IMG/VR virus record: IMGVR_UViG_3300042893_000696
Location: 1 to 34,448 of that record
Reading direction: 5' to 3' (one strand)
DNA from: a virus
Length of the DNA: 34,448 bases
Shown: one piece after another, positions 7,091 through 14,990 of the stretch
Position numbering within the stretch: the first letter of the stretch is position 1
How the letters are laid out: each line of letters begins with the position of its first letter
The notes under the pieces: model-generated
What the model was told of the DNA's origin: nothing
Databases searched by the model: none
What the model saw: the letters and a program-made list of their open reading frames with translations, nothing else
Made by a program: the position numbers and the translations under genes

Positions 7091-7630
7091 TTATTTTAAA
7101 TTCCATTCTGCATATAATCTTCGAGGAGTATCAAAACAACATTCAATTAATACAGCATTAAATTTATCTGCTAATCGAACATGCTCATTGATAGTCCATG
7201 GATAAAAATTAATATTTTTACATTCTTCGTTGGCATGATCGTGAAGGCCTGGGTTACAACGCCAATAGATCCGTGCGTTAGGTTTTAATAAAGATATCAC
7301 TTTGGCAATTTGCCGTTCGATATCATTGACTGTTCCAAAATTAATACTACCTAGGCAGAAAGCAACATCAAATCTATCGTCTGTTTGGAACTCTTCGATT
7401 GTACATTTAAAGTCGGCTTGATCAAACGCAGGGTCTACTCCTACAATATGTGGTATAAGATTTTTAAACGGATTTGTGCCACACCCCACGTCAATTACAC
7501 GTTCACCTGGTTTAATTTTATCAGCTAACGATAGTCCTGTTTTATCATATTTGTCTAAACGACTGTCTGTTTTATACCAAATTGTGCTAAAATAATTATT
7601 AAGATATTCTTGATTAACTTTTATGTCCAT
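7091..7630 (-). CDS. Class I SAM-dependent methyltransferase-like protein (paralog of 4134-4700)
   Basis: This 179-residue protein has the SAM-binding motif ERVIDVGCGTNPFKN (about residues 43-57), the acidic VGVD at strand 2, CLGSINFG, and ARIYWRCNPG. Order and spacing match the 4134-4700 protein, suggesting a duplicated family. Its start overlaps the stop of the upstream 278-aa gene by 10 bp, so the pair is co-transcribed. No substrate-recognition domain is visible. Small phage methyltransferases of this type act on sugars, nucleotides or proteins; which applies here is unknown. Confidence 0.8.
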   Translation of the reverse strand: MDIKVNQEYLNNYFSTIWYKTDSRLDKYDKTGLSLADKIKPGERVIDVGCGTNPFKNLIPHIVGVDPAFDQADFKCTIEEFQTDDRFDVAFCLGSINFGTVNDIERQIAKVISLLKPNARIYWRCNPGLHDHANEECKNINFYPWTINEHVRLADKFNAVLIECCFDTPRRLYAEWNLK

Positions 7631-8457
7631 AACGAGTCTCTTGCCTTAATAAGGCGAATCATCATGGCTTCGTCCTCTTTTTCGTAGTCAGCTTCAATCT
7701 TTTGTAGAAGCTTGTGAGTTTTATTACTTAGTTTTTCTAGTTCGGGAGTTTTCTTGCTGCCGAACAATTTACCACCATTCAGTTCTCGACTCCGTTCACA
7801 GTACTCAGTCCAACCACTTGCGTCATATGGATCGGGACGATTTGGATAGACAGTAGTCCACCATGTGTAAAGCTCTTTGATTTCTTTCGCACGTATGGCC
7901 TGTCCAGTTGGCTTGTTGTAGTCAGGATGATCTGGCCCACACCAATCGCTGTTGGTCAATGTCATTGCCCAATCTAAGTGATCAAGGCCTGCTTGTGGGC
8001 AACGCCAGACCCGCCAACGGAACCAACCACTAGCCCAAAATGGAGGATCGTATTTTGCGCGAGCTTCTTTATCACCCCAAGCAATGTGACTCCACGCTGA
8101 TTCTATCTCAACAAAATCAACCAGCTCATTGAATAAGCAAGGCAAAAAGCGGTTCCCCACGTCCTGCCATTGACCAGGCTTAATATCCCGGGCATGAGCG
8201 GTAAGACTATGAGTGCGACTAACCCAACGGTTGTTAATGTAGTACTTGATATCATAAATTTTCCTTATAGGCCATGTTACAAAATCTTGGATATGCCCGA
8301 GTGCTTCTTCCGCCAACCAATAGCGGAAGTTATGTTTCATTTGGGCCGCAGTTGTCCATTCGTCCCATTCCTCGCTAGTCCCGGCGCCGAGTTTTTTAGT
8401 GCCGCGAATCCAGTCTGCGAACGGAGTACAACTCCAGTAACGTGTGTGTTGTGCCAT
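7621..8457 (-). CDS. Trp-rich conserved phage protein of unknown function
   Basis: This 278-residue protein is unusually rich in Trp and aromatic residues (HTRYWSCTPFADWIRG, then FWASGWFRWRVWR and YTWWTTVYPNRPD). It has a charged C-terminal helix (ELEKLSNKTHKLLQKIEADY). It starts exactly where the BI-1 gene stops, making a compact BI-1 / this gene / methyltransferase unit. I recall similar proteins from marine T4-like phages without function (recall, not searched). No catalytic motif identified. The aromatic content suggests a compact globular or ligand-binding fold rather than a membrane protein. Confidence 0.75.
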   Translation of the reverse strand: MAQHTRYWSCTPFADWIRGTKKLGAGTSEEWDEWTTAAQMKHNFRYWLAEEALGHIQDFVTWPIRKIYDIKYYINNRWVSRTHSLTAHARDIKPGQWQDVGNRFLPCLFNELVDFVEIESAWSHIAWGDKEARAKYDPPFWASGWFRWRVWRCPQAGLDHLDWAMTLTNSDWCGPDHPDYNKPTGQAIRAKEIKELYTWWTTVYPNRPDPYDASGWTEYCERSRELNGGKLFGSKKTPELEKLSNKTHKLLQKIEADYEKEDEAMMIRLIKARDSLWT

Positions 8458-9132
8458 TTAGTCCTTCTTTACGCCAAACAGTTGTAATAGATTGATGAAT
8501 AGATTGATGAAATCCATATAGAGTGTTAGAGCTCCGATTACTTCTTCACGACCTGTGTTGTCATAACTAACCAATTCACGAATACGTTGTGTATCATAGG
8601 CAGTCAATCCCAAGAAGATAATAATTGCCAAAGCACTAATAACCATTTGCATCACTGTACTGCCAATAAAGATATTAATGATGCTGGCAATGATAATGGC
8701 AATTAAACCAATAATCATAAATTGTCCAACTCCAGATAGATCTCGTTTGGTAAAGTAGCCATACCCACTCATAACGCCAAAAAGTACACCAGCACCCATA
8801 AAGGCACTTACAATACTACCCATAGTATAAATGGCAAAAATTGTGGCAAAACTCAGACCCATCAAGGCCGCAAAGCCGTGTAAAAATAGCTGTAGCCCAC
8901 TCTTGCTAAGTCGTTCACTAGCAAATGTAAAGGCAAAAATTGCTACCAGTGGGGCAAAGATTACAATCCATTTCAATACGCCTGTAAAGAAAAATGCCAG
9001 TAGTTCAGGACTGGATCCTACAAAGTAACTAACAATCATGCTAGTTATAACAGCCAAGCTCATGTGACCGTAGACACGTCCCATTGCTGAATTAATCTCG
9101 CTTGCTGAGCGGTACATTGATGTTGTGTACAT
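8458..9132 (-). CDS. Bax inhibitor-1 / YccA-YbhL family membrane protein
   Basis: This 224-residue integral membrane protein has about seven hydrophobic segments and the BI-1 features NSAMGRVYGHMSLAV near the start, SGYGYFTKRDLSGVG mid-protein and LTAYDTQRIRELVS with LYMDFINLFINLLQLFG at the C-terminus. Bacterial members are calcium-leak or pH-sensing channels. E. coli YccA modulates the membrane protease FtsH (established knowledge). RBS AAGGAG before ATG 9132 is good. In a phage it is an auxiliary gene, possibly protecting the host membrane or altering FtsH activity; that is inference. Confidence 0.93.
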   Translation of the reverse strand: MYTTSMYRSASEINSAMGRVYGHMSLAVITSMIVSYFVGSSPELLAFFFTGVLKWIVIFAPLVAIFAFTFASERLSKSGLQLFLHGFAALMGLSFATIFAIYTMGSIVSAFMGAGVLFGVMSGYGYFTKRDLSGVGQFMIIGLIAIIIASIINIFIGSTVMQMVISALAIIIFLGLTAYDTQRIRELVSYDNTGREEVIGALTLYMDFINLFINLLQLFGVKKD

Positions 9133-9161
9133 AAGTTTCTCCTTGTGTGTACTATATTTAA

Positions 9162-9386
9162 TTATCTTAGTGCGTCCATGGTAAGTTCTTTACCATGGAC
9201 ATGTGCTACAGGTTTAAGCCATCCATACTCAATACATTCAGCAAGAACTTTTGCGTAATTTGTAGGACACTTTTCACTGATTTCAAATCCTGCTCTAGGG
9301 CATATCATTAGACCGTCCTGAAGCATAAACTTAGGGTCACCCTGACGTATGGTTCGAATATTAGTTGTTCTAGCACTTATCTTCAC
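9162..9386 (-). CDS. Small conserved phage protein
   Basis: This 74-residue protein overlaps the upstream DNA-ligase gene by 4 bp (ATGA), so it is translationally coupled to it. It has two Cys (ICPRAG, KCPTNY) and a helical stretch AKVLAECIEYGWLKPVAHV. No signal peptide or membrane segment. The last codons contain a perfect 11-bp inverted repeat (9174-9200) with a 5-nt loop but no T-run, which may be structural in the mRNA. Function unknown. Confidence 0.7.
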   Translation of the reverse strand: MKISARTTNIRTIRQGDPKFMLQDGLMICPRAGFEISEKCPTNYAKVLAECIEYGWLKPVAHVHGKELTMDALR

Positions 9387-10705
9387 AGTTTCTCTCCTAC
9401 TTCAAATCCTCTGAACCGTAGGAACCGTGGAAATCGCAAACTGTATGTTCCGTCTTGGTTTTGTGTGACTGCGTCTGCTCGCACTTCCACGATCTGACCA
9501 AGTAAGGAATCACGTGAACTCCAATAACTATCACGATCACTATCACTAAAACCACTGCCAACATTGACTTGAATAGTTTTTCCGTCATCGACTCCCTGGC
9601 ATACAATCGCTCCAAGTCGTCCAATATTTTTTCCTGTGCCTTCTTCAACATCGATTACCTCTAAACTTACTTCGATAAACGGCTTCAGCTTGAGCCATGC
9701 TACACTGCGTTTACACTTATATCCAGCATCAGCATCTTTAAGCATGATGCCTTCGTAGCCGCCCTTGATAGCCAATGCGTTAATCTCTTTGTAACGCTTT
9801 TGTCCTGCTTCAGTATCCAAGTCCACAGTTTCCTGTGCCACAACTGTTATGTTGGGAATTTTATCTTCCCAAGTTCCATGCCAAACTTTGAGCAACATAC
9901 TGCGTTCTGATTGTGTGCGGCCACACACGCCTGTTTCAAAATCTTCAAGCGGAATAATGTCAAACAAGTTAAGCACCGCATCGTTGGCTTGAGCACTGCT
10001 CTTGCGATGAATCTGTTTCATCAAGTCTTGAAACGAGCCACTCATAATCTCACCGTCAAAAACAGTAGGCTGACTGATGCCACCTTCTGCCGCTACAGCT
10101 TCAAACTGTGCCTTAACGTGCGGAAAGTTTACAAGTTCCTTGCCATTACGACTAAACTGATCCACGCGACCATCGGGATACACAATAGTGATGACACGCA
10201 CTCCGTCTAACTTAACTTCGATAATTTTTTTGCCTGTAACTTTTGCTTCGTGATTAGCACTATCGTGAGCAAGCTGACAGCTAAACACAGGAACAGCATA
10301 TTGCGGGTACTGTTTTTCTACAACTTTGTTAACTGTGTTTTCACTAAATCCGGCTCGCATGTCTTTAATAAGAATTCTGCGATACCATCCGTTCCATTCG
10401 GCCTTAGTGGCCGTCTTCATCATGTTCGCAACAGTGTCACGAGCAAGGTTGCCTGTGAATGAGCGATTGACAAAGCCAGTAATAATGAGACTAAAACTAT
10501 CCCAATCCAAGCCAACACCATCTTCATCTTTTTTCTCCGGAATTTGTTTAAGCCCAAATGTAATCATGGAATCGTAGCAAAGGCGCAAACCTTCAAAAAA
10601 TTCTTGATTACCTGCTTCCGCTTGAGCTTGAATAATAGCTTCTTTATTCAAACGGCTAGGATGGTCCTCCAAAGAGGAAATAACGCTGTAACATGGGTCT
10701 GACAT
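9383..10705 (-). CDS. ATP-dependent DNA ligase (T4 gp30-like)
   Basis: This 440-residue protein has all nucleotidyltransferase motifs: motif I KLDGVR with catalytic Lys165, motif III FDGEIMSG, motif IV YEGIMLKD, and motif V AWLKLKP. A C-terminal OB-type domain follows (LGAIVCQGVDDGKTIQVNVG). The N-terminal helical domain resembles T4 gp30 (VNRSFTGNLARD...RILIKDMRAGFSENTVNKV). It seals nicks in duplex DNA during phage replication and repair via a ligase-AMP intermediate. It has its own TTGACC-17-TATAAT promoter and a TAGGAG ribosome site. Length is slightly under T4 ligase (487). Confidence 0.95.
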   Translation of the reverse strand: MSDPCYSVISSLEDHPSRLNKEAIIQAQAEAGNQEFFEGLRLCYDSMITFGLKQIPEKKDEDGVGLDWDSFSLIITGFVNRSFTGNLARDTVANMMKTATKAEWNGWYRRILIKDMRAGFSENTVNKVVEKQYPQYAVPVFSCQLAHDSANHEAKVTGKKIIEVKLDGVRVITIVYPDGRVDQFSRNGKELVNFPHVKAQFEAVAAEGGISQPTVFDGEIMSGSFQDLMKQIHRKSSAQANDAVLNLFDIIPLEDFETGVCGRTQSERSMLLKVWHGTWEDKIPNITVVAQETVDLDTEAGQKRYKEINALAIKGGYEGIMLKDADAGYKCKRSVAWLKLKPFIEVSLEVIDVEEGTGKNIGRLGAIVCQGVDDGKTIQVNVGSGFSDSDRDSYWSSRDSLLGQIVEVRADAVTQNQDGTYSLRFPRFLRFRGFEVGEKL

Positions 10706-10735
10706 TTGGGCTCCTATATCTTTTACAATACAAGT

Positions 10736-10764
10736 ATTATAGCATCGAACGGTCAGTAGGTCAA
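10736..10764 (-). promoter_or_regulatory. Sigma70-like promoter for DNA ligase
   Basis: TTGACC (10759-10764), 17 bp, TATAAT (10736-10741) on the minus strand. It partly overlaps the 3' end of the zincin gene. Leader of about 25 nt. Confidence 0.8.
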
Positions 10765-11484
10765 GTGATTTGTTGTTCGAAATGGTTTACCAATTTGGGC
10801 GTAGGGCAAGTTTCGAATTATTTTCTTTTTCATGGAGCGTATGACAGGATGGTTATGATTCCAATCAAACGTCTTTAAATACTTATGATAGCTGGATTTT
10901 TTGGCACGTTTTGCCAAATTGCTGTCTAAATATCGTTTGGCTGCGTCAAAATCGTCGCCAAATTTATCGTACAATTCACAGGCAATGTTAAAACTAAATG
11001 CGCCCATTTCGTCTTTGTGCCCGTAATACTCTTGCTCTTTGCGATCTCTCGCATAATAGGCTGTGCTTTCGTAACCTGGAATATCTTTAAATGTTCTAGT
11101 ACGATATTGCCTCACGTGTATTATTTCGTGTAGCATGGTATCCGCAAACAATTTACACATTCTATCCCATCTGCTGTCCGATAGTTTGATGGTAGCATTG
11201 GTATCTTTATAACTAAACGTTATTTCAACATGCCGACGATTTTCAACATCATTATCAGAATAATATGCGCCGCCAATATAGACCAGCCCTTTTTCGTGAG
11301 TGAGATCCCGTTTCAAGGTAACTTTAATGGGTAAGTGCCATTTGATATGCGCTGCCAATAACTTTTGTAAGTCTTTGATGGCGATACGGCGCCCCACAAC
11401 AGAGGGCTTCAATTCGTATAGCATAGTATACAAATTGGTTCTGTCCAATACTGACCAGTTAAATGGTTTCCTATTCATTGCCAT
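10753..11484 (-). CDS. Zincin-like metalloprotease-fold protein (HEIIH)
   Basis: This 243-residue protein has the zinc motif HEIIH at 119-123 (MLHEIIHVRQYR) and a plausible third ligand in GHKDEMGAFSFN about 35 residues later. It shares the HExxH plus E-x-x-A[F/Y] pattern with two other proteins in this window (17569-18231 and 27465-27866). The C-terminus is basic (MKKKIIRNLPYAQIGK). The start ATGGCAATG at 11484 follows GGGG; ATG 11478 is an alternative. A peptidase or SprT-like role is inferred from the motif; substrate unknown. Confidence 0.8.
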   Translation of the reverse strand: MAMNRKPFNWSVLDRTNLYTMLYELKPSVVGRRIAIKDLQKLLAAHIKWHLPIKVTLKRDLTHEKGLVYIGGAYYSDNDVENRRHVEITFSYKDTNATIKLSDSRWDRMCKLFADTMLHEIIHVRQYRTRTFKDIPGYESTAYYARDRKEQEYYGHKDEMGAFSFNIACELYDKFGDDFDAAKRYLDSNLAKRAKKSSYHKYLKTFDWNHNHPVIRSMKKKIIRNLPYAQIGKPFRTTNHLTY

Positions 11485-11496
11485 TCCCCTATAACA

Positions 11497-11504
11497 TATT
11501 TATA
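11497..11504 (-). promoter_or_regulatory. Late-type box TATAAATA
   Basis: An exact TATAAATA on the minus strand, 12 bp before the zincin start. A TATAAT hexamer lies next to it (11504-11509), so it could instead be part of an ordinary promoter. Confidence 0.4.
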
Positions 11505-11535
11505 TTATACAGGGAATACCAATTAACTGCGTAGT

Positions 11536-12126
11536 TTACGGACGTTTTGTTATGATTTCGTCAATCAATCCATAATCCAGTGCTTCTTGTGCGCTCATAA
11601 ACTTGTCACGTTCCATATCAGCACTAAATTGAGCAAAGGTTTTACCTTTACTATTGTGGGCAACATAGATTCCGGTTAGCTCTTTTTTCATTTTCAAAAT
11701 CTCTTCCACTTGAATCTGCATATCTGTAGCTTGTCCACGGGCGCCGCCACTGGGCTGATGAATCATGTGTCTAGCAAACGGCAACATCTTACGCTTGCCT
11801 TTCGCACCCGCTGTGGCTAGCAAACTGCCCATACTACAGGCCTGCCCCATAACCACAGTACAAACATCGGGTTTGATAAACTGCATTGTGTCGTAGATGG
11901 CCAAGCCCGCCGTAACTACACCCCCAGGGCTGTTGATAAAGAATGTGATATCTTCATTACCTTGGCTTTCCAAAAACAGCAACTGAGCCACTAGTAAACT
12001 GGCACTATGCTCATTCACGTCCGTGTCTAGCATCACAATACGATCTTTAAGTAGTCGACTATAAATGTCGTAACTGCGTTCTCCTCGAGCTTCTTGCTCG
12101 ATTACCATAGGCACTAAATTAGGCAT
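11536..12126 (-). CDS. clpP: ATP-dependent Clp protease proteolytic subunit
   Basis: This 196-residue protein is a full-length ClpP. The catalytic Ser98 lies in [11 protein letters not shown], His123 in [11 protein letters not shown], and the Asp in the segment before [17 protein letters not shown]. The oxyanion-loop INSPGG is present. Typical ClpP forms a tetradecameric chamber fed by ClpX or ClpA. No propeptide or partner ATPase is encoded nearby, so it would use the host unfoldase. RBS AAGGAAAC precedes ATG 12126. It lies 8 bp after the SPFH lipoprotein gene. Phage ClpP may act in prohead maturation or protein turnover; which is unknown here. Confidence 0.96.
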   Translation of the reverse strand: MPNLVPMVIEQEARGERSYDIYSRLLKDRIVMLDTDVNEHSASLLVAQLLFLESQGNEDITFFINSPGGVVTAGLAIYDTMQFIKPDVCTVVMGQACSMGSLLATAGAKGKRKMLPFARHMIHQPSGGARGQATDMQIQVEEILKMKKELTGIYVAHNSKGKTFAQFSADMERDKFMSAQEALDYGLIDEIITKRP

Positions 12127-12134
12127 TTGTTTCC

Positions 12135-12935
12135 TTATTTTCCGTTAGTTTGTACAGTGGGAGTTACAACACCATTGATGACTAAAGTCTGGCCCTTGAA
12201 GTTGGCAATAGCATCTGGCAACTTACGCATGGCTTCTGCTTGGGCTTCCGCCATCAGCAACGGAATTGCCATCGGGTTGGCCTGCATCGACTCGTTACGC
12301 TTACGTGCTGTAGCCACTTTGACTTCTTCAGTCTTGAATTCGTTCTTGGCCTTGACCAATTCGTTAGCACTTGCCACAACTGAATCAGCTGGCACAATAT
12401 TACGAATCAATACTTGACTAATACTGATACTACCGTCCAATTTTTCTTCGGCAAGATTGCGAACAATTTCTTCCTTAATAAAAGTTTCCATGTCGCTACG
12501 AGCATCTGCCATGTCCAATGCTTCGTACTTTCGTGCCGCCTTGTAGATAGCGTTACGAGCATTTTGTACAATGTAGTTGTACATTACAAATGTATCACCT
12601 TTGAACTCGGCGTGGAAGCTCTTGTTCTTAGTTGAATACAATTCAGAGACTTGCTGGGGGTTAATGTTGTAGACAACCACTGCATCAAAGTCTTTCATGG
12701 TCGAGTTGTCTTTGGCAACAGGTGTCATGTCGTTAAGAGTTACATTCACATCCTTGATAGGAAATGTAAGTACTTCTCCAATGATGGATTGGTTGAAAGA
12801 ACCAGGAAGCAGTTCACCACTTTGAACTTGTTTGTCGAATCCAACTCGAACACCGACTTCACCAGTTTCAATACGAGTACAACCTGTTGCCAGCACAGCC
12901 GCGGCAAGAACGGAAAGAGTCAAAATACGTTTCAT
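12135..12935 (-). CDS. SPFH/prohibitin-HflC-like lipoprotein
   Basis: Starting at ATG 12935 (AAGGT upstream), this is a 266-residue protein with a lipobox signal peptide, [19 protein letters not shown]. An SPFH domain follows ([19 protein letters not shown] ... [12 protein letters not shown]) and a helical coiled region rich in Ala, Lys and Glu ([20 protein letters not shown]). The upstream in-frame ATG at 13016 would add a second hydrophobic stretch and lacks a ribosome site. SPFH proteins scaffold membrane microdomains; HflK/C regulate FtsH. Lipid anchoring in place of a transmembrane helix is a variant. Co-located with ClpP. Confidence 0.88.
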   Translation of the reverse strand: MKRILTLSVLAAAVLATGCTRIETGEVGVRVGFDKQVQSGELLPGSFNQSIIGEVLTFPIKDVNVTLNDMTPVAKDNSTMKDFDAVVVYNINPQQVSELYSTKNKSFHAEFKGDTFVMYNYIVQNARNAIYKAARKYEALDMADARSDMETFIKEEIVRNLAEEKLDGSISISQVLIRNIVPADSVVASANELVKAKNEFKTEEVKVATARKRNESMQANPMAIPLLMAEAQAEAMRKLPDAIANFKGQTLVINGVVTPTVQTNGK

Positions 12936-13031
12936 TTTAAATAATACCTTGTGAAAAAAGAAAAAAGCAAACAGCAAAACCCAAAGCAAAATACAAAGGG
13001 CGAAGATAACGATCATTGATCATATAAATCC

Positions 13032-13208
13032 TTAAAATAAAATAACAATTATAGCCATCACTAGAACAGCTAGTAATGCGACAATTATACTATACGCAAT
13101 GGACTTTGTCAAGGTCCAACGTTCCTTACCTTCCATCTTTCTCCAGGCAGTAATGCCAAAGTGAATGATAACAGCAAGGATGGCAAATGCTAACCAAAGT
13201 CTAATCAT
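13032..13208 (-). CDS. Small two-helix membrane protein
   Basis: From ATG 13208 (AAAGGAAT upstream) this is a 58-residue protein with two hydrophobic helices, MIRLWLAFAILAVIIHFGI and a C-terminal SIAYSIIVALLAVLVMAIIV, joined by a charged loop with WRKMEGKERW. The longer reading from 13313 runs into the neighbouring gene and lacks a start signal. It starts 1 bp after the stop of the 13210 gene. A holin or membrane-regulator role is conceivable from topology only. A strong promoter lies inside its coding region. Confidence 0.7.
   Translation of the reverse strand: MIRLWLAFAILAVIIHFGITAWRKMEGKERWTLTKSIAYSIIVALLAVLVMAIIVILF
13084..13112 (-). promoter_or_regulatory. Consensus sigma70-like promoter inside the small membrane-protein gene
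   Basis: TTGACA (13107-13112), 17 bp, TATAAT (13084-13089) on the minus strand. It would drive the SPFH lipoprotein and clpP. Confidence 0.8.
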
Positions 13209-13209
13209 T

Positions 13210-13890
13210 TTATTCCTTTGTAAAATTAAATTGGAATAGAGTGTAATAGTACATATTATCAATTCTATTTGGTTTGTAGTAGGTTGTAAATTTACAAAGT
13301 TTACCAGGCTCAATCATGGTGTTAAACATTTCTAAAAACGGATTGTCGTCTAACACTTCAATGTTAAACAGGTGGGTACTATCGGTAAACCAAAATCTAA
13401 CTAATTTTCTCTTTTGTTGTCTACTAAGTGTACTTTTCAAATAGGTTAATTCTAAATTTTGTTTAGCAGAATTATTACCGTGAACTAAGCCTGTGGTAGT
13501 GTTATATTGTTTTTTAAATTCGTCGTAGATCATATCTTCGTTATAGAACCATGGTAATTTATAATATATACCAGAATCCTTTTCCATACACTCGCGAATT
13601 CGTCCTTCTAACAAAACACAAACTCTTCGCCTATAATCACTCATGTGATTGCTATTTTTCAACGACTGCCAAAGAAACTTTCGCGTGTAATACTTACGAA
13701 CAGCTTCCGAATATGTACGGGTGTCGTCTGTAATATTATCCAGTACTTCTTGACTTTCCAGTTGGCGATACTTGCCGGGTTCTTTTTTACCAAGCTCGTA
13801 TAATGAACAAGCAAGCACTAAGGGATCTTCGGTGTACTTGGTTGCGCTTTCCTGATAGCTTGTAGTGATCCAATCTTGAATAGCGTTCAT
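13210..13890 (-). CDS. Unknown 226-aa phage protein
   Basis: The start at ATG 13890 overlaps the preceding stop as ATGA, so it is translationally coupled; an upstream in-frame start at 13950 lies inside the preceding gene and is rejected. The protein is rich in Lys, Tyr and Asn (EAVRKYYTRKFLWQSLKNSN, SRQQKRKLVRFWF) with no signal peptide and no membrane segment. The C-terminal part is probably beta (LFNIEVLDDNPFLEMFNTMI). No motif identified. Confidence 0.7.
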   Translation of the reverse strand: MNAIQDWITTSYQESATKYTEDPLVLACSLYELGKKEPGKYRQLESQEVLDNITDDTRTYSEAVRKYYTRKFLWQSLKNSNHMSDYRRRVCVLLEGRIRECMEKDSGIYYKLPWFYNEDMIYDEFKKQYNTTTGLVHGNNSAKQNLELTYLKSTLSRQQKRKLVRFWFTDSTHLFNIEVLDDNPFLEMFNTMIEPGKLCKFTTYYKPNRIDNMYYYTLFQFNFTKE

Positions 13891-14312
13891 TGGTATGTGT
13901 CGTCTAAGTTTACGTTGGTTAATCCTGCTACAGTTTGGAACTTTTCCCAAGCCTTCTTGGCTGTAGGATTCTTAGCAAGTTCTTCGCTGGGCAATACAGT
14001 CTCTAGCCAAAACTCCGGACGACGTCGAGGATGAGCACCAAATTGCCGAGGCTGATGCATTTTGCCATCTGTGTAAAGCATGGTGCTCACACTGCGAAAT
14101 TTGTCCTCATCGTCTTTGCTGTTGAAATCGTAGTGACCCCATTCAGTATTACTCATACCTCCTAGGCAGTAGCCTGACCAAATACCACTCCATTGGACAT
14201 CGTCTCGTGGGTCGAAATTTGTACGAGTAATCAACACTAGTACATCTTCCATGTCTACACGGCCTTCTACAATGTCCAAAATGCAACGACTATAGCTTAA
14301 TCCGATTTTCAT
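13887..14312 (-). CDS. Conserved phage protein, 141 aa
   Basis: Opening MKIGLSYSRCILDIVEGRVD and the following DVLVLITRTNFDPRDDVQW are recognisable from uncharacterised proteins in large marine phages (recall, not searched). The acidic middle (NSKDDEDKFRS) and the HPRRRPEFW segment suggest a compact cytoplasmic protein. It follows the 75-aa gene with a 2-bp gap and overlaps the next by 4 bp, so it is part of the long minus-strand operon. Function unknown. Confidence 0.75.
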   Translation of the reverse strand: MKIGLSYSRCILDIVEGRVDMEDVLVLITRTNFDPRDDVQWSGIWSGYCLGGMSNTEWGHYDFNSKDDEDKFRSVSTMLYTDGKMHQPRQFGAHPRRRPEFWLETVLPSEELAKNPTAKKAWEKFQTVAGLTNVNLDDTYQ

Positions 14313-14314
14313 TT

Positions 14315-14542
14315 TTATCTACCTTGTCTGTATGTGCTAACTGTTGGACCGTCTGTGCTAAAGTTAAGACCGGCCACACCGCCTTCGTAAAACTTACCAT
14401 TCCATTGTAACTGAACTTTGACCTTCTTGTCAACACTCACTGACAAGTACTGTCGATCTTTAAAGTCCAAAACGTCAGCTACCATTTTGCGACCGTTTGA
14501 TTCGCAAAGGATTTCGCAAGTGTCTTCAATATATTGTCTCAT
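14315..14542 (-). CDS. Small unknown phage protein, 75 aa
   Basis: A 75-residue, mostly beta protein (LSVSVDKKVKVQLQWNGKFYE) with a ribosome site provided by the overlapping upstream gene (4-bp ATGA-type overlap). The strand pattern resembles the small SH3-barrel protein encoded just upstream, so the two may be related folds; this is inference. No catalytic residues evident. Confidence 0.65.
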   Translation of the reverse strand: MRQYIEDTCEILCESNGRKMVADVLDFKDRQYLSVSVDKKVKVQLQWNGKFYEGGVAGLNFSTDGPTVSTYRQGR

Positions 14543-14844
14543 AGTGTTAACCTTATTTGTTTAATACTATCCCATCTAAAACTTTTCCATGCCCGTGATT
14601 CAAGATCGTAAACTGGCATGATATCTTCGCTAACTTTACGTTCTTTCTTGGCAACAGGAAAGTCAATAGGGTTGTCTGTGTTTGTCTCATGTAACACTTG
14701 GGGAACAAGTGATGTATTAGTTGTACATTCCATCACTCGTTCCGAGCCGTCTTTCTTGGTGAAAATAACAGTTACAGGACCATAGTTGAGATGACTTCTC
14801 AACCACTTCTTGAATAATTTCAAGTCTTGTTCACTTAAGGTCAT
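14539..14844 (-). CDS. Phage Sm-like SH3-barrel protein (WYL_2 type)
   Basis: This 101-residue protein has the pattern of the T4-like phage WYL_2/Sm-like family: a helix with LFKKWLRSHL, then beta strands GPVTVIFTKKDGSERVMECT, and the C-terminal block MPVYDLESRAWKSFRWDSIK. Members bind nucleic acid in some phages, but their roles are mostly unknown. It overlaps both neighbours by a few bases in the long minus-strand operon. Family call is from recall of the pattern. Confidence 0.75.
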   Translation of the reverse strand: MTLSEQDLKLFKKWLRSHLNYGPVTVIFTKKDGSERVMECTTNTSLVPQVLHETNTDNPIDFPVAKKERKVSEDIMPVYDLESRAWKSFRWDSIKQIRLTL

Positions 14845-14989
14845 CTTGATGTAACTCTAGTTTGCGTTTAAGTTCGGCATTTTCTGCCTGTAGCTTTTCA
14901 ATATGAGTTGACAGTTCCATCAACATCTCATACATGTTTTTGGCAGTCACTCTTGTTAAGTCAACAATGTTAATTTTTTCTTCAATCAT
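14831..14989 (-). CDS. Small coiled-coil protein, 52 aa
   Basis: From ATG 14989, preceded by GGAGATTTGAA, this is a 52-residue helical protein (MIEEKINIVDLTRVTAKNMY). Its second half is a coiled coil with a clear heptad, IEKLQAENAELKRKLELH. The longer reading from 15088 is out of context inside the phosphoesterase gene. It starts 1 bp after that gene's stop and overlaps the next gene by 14 bp. A dimerising or adaptor role is likely; target unknown. Confidence 0.7.
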   Translation of the reverse strand: MIEEKINIVDLTRVTAKNMYEMLMELSTHIEKLQAENAELKRKLELHQDDLK

Positions 14990-14990
14990 T

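Noticed and set aside
12936-13016. N-terminal extension of the SPFH lipoprotein
   Set aside because: It adds a second hydrophobic stretch before a perfect lipoprotein signal peptide and lacks a ribosome site.
13891-13950. N-terminal extension of the 226-aa gene
   Set aside because: It lies inside the preceding gene, and the ATGA overlap at 13887-13890 gives a standard coupled start.
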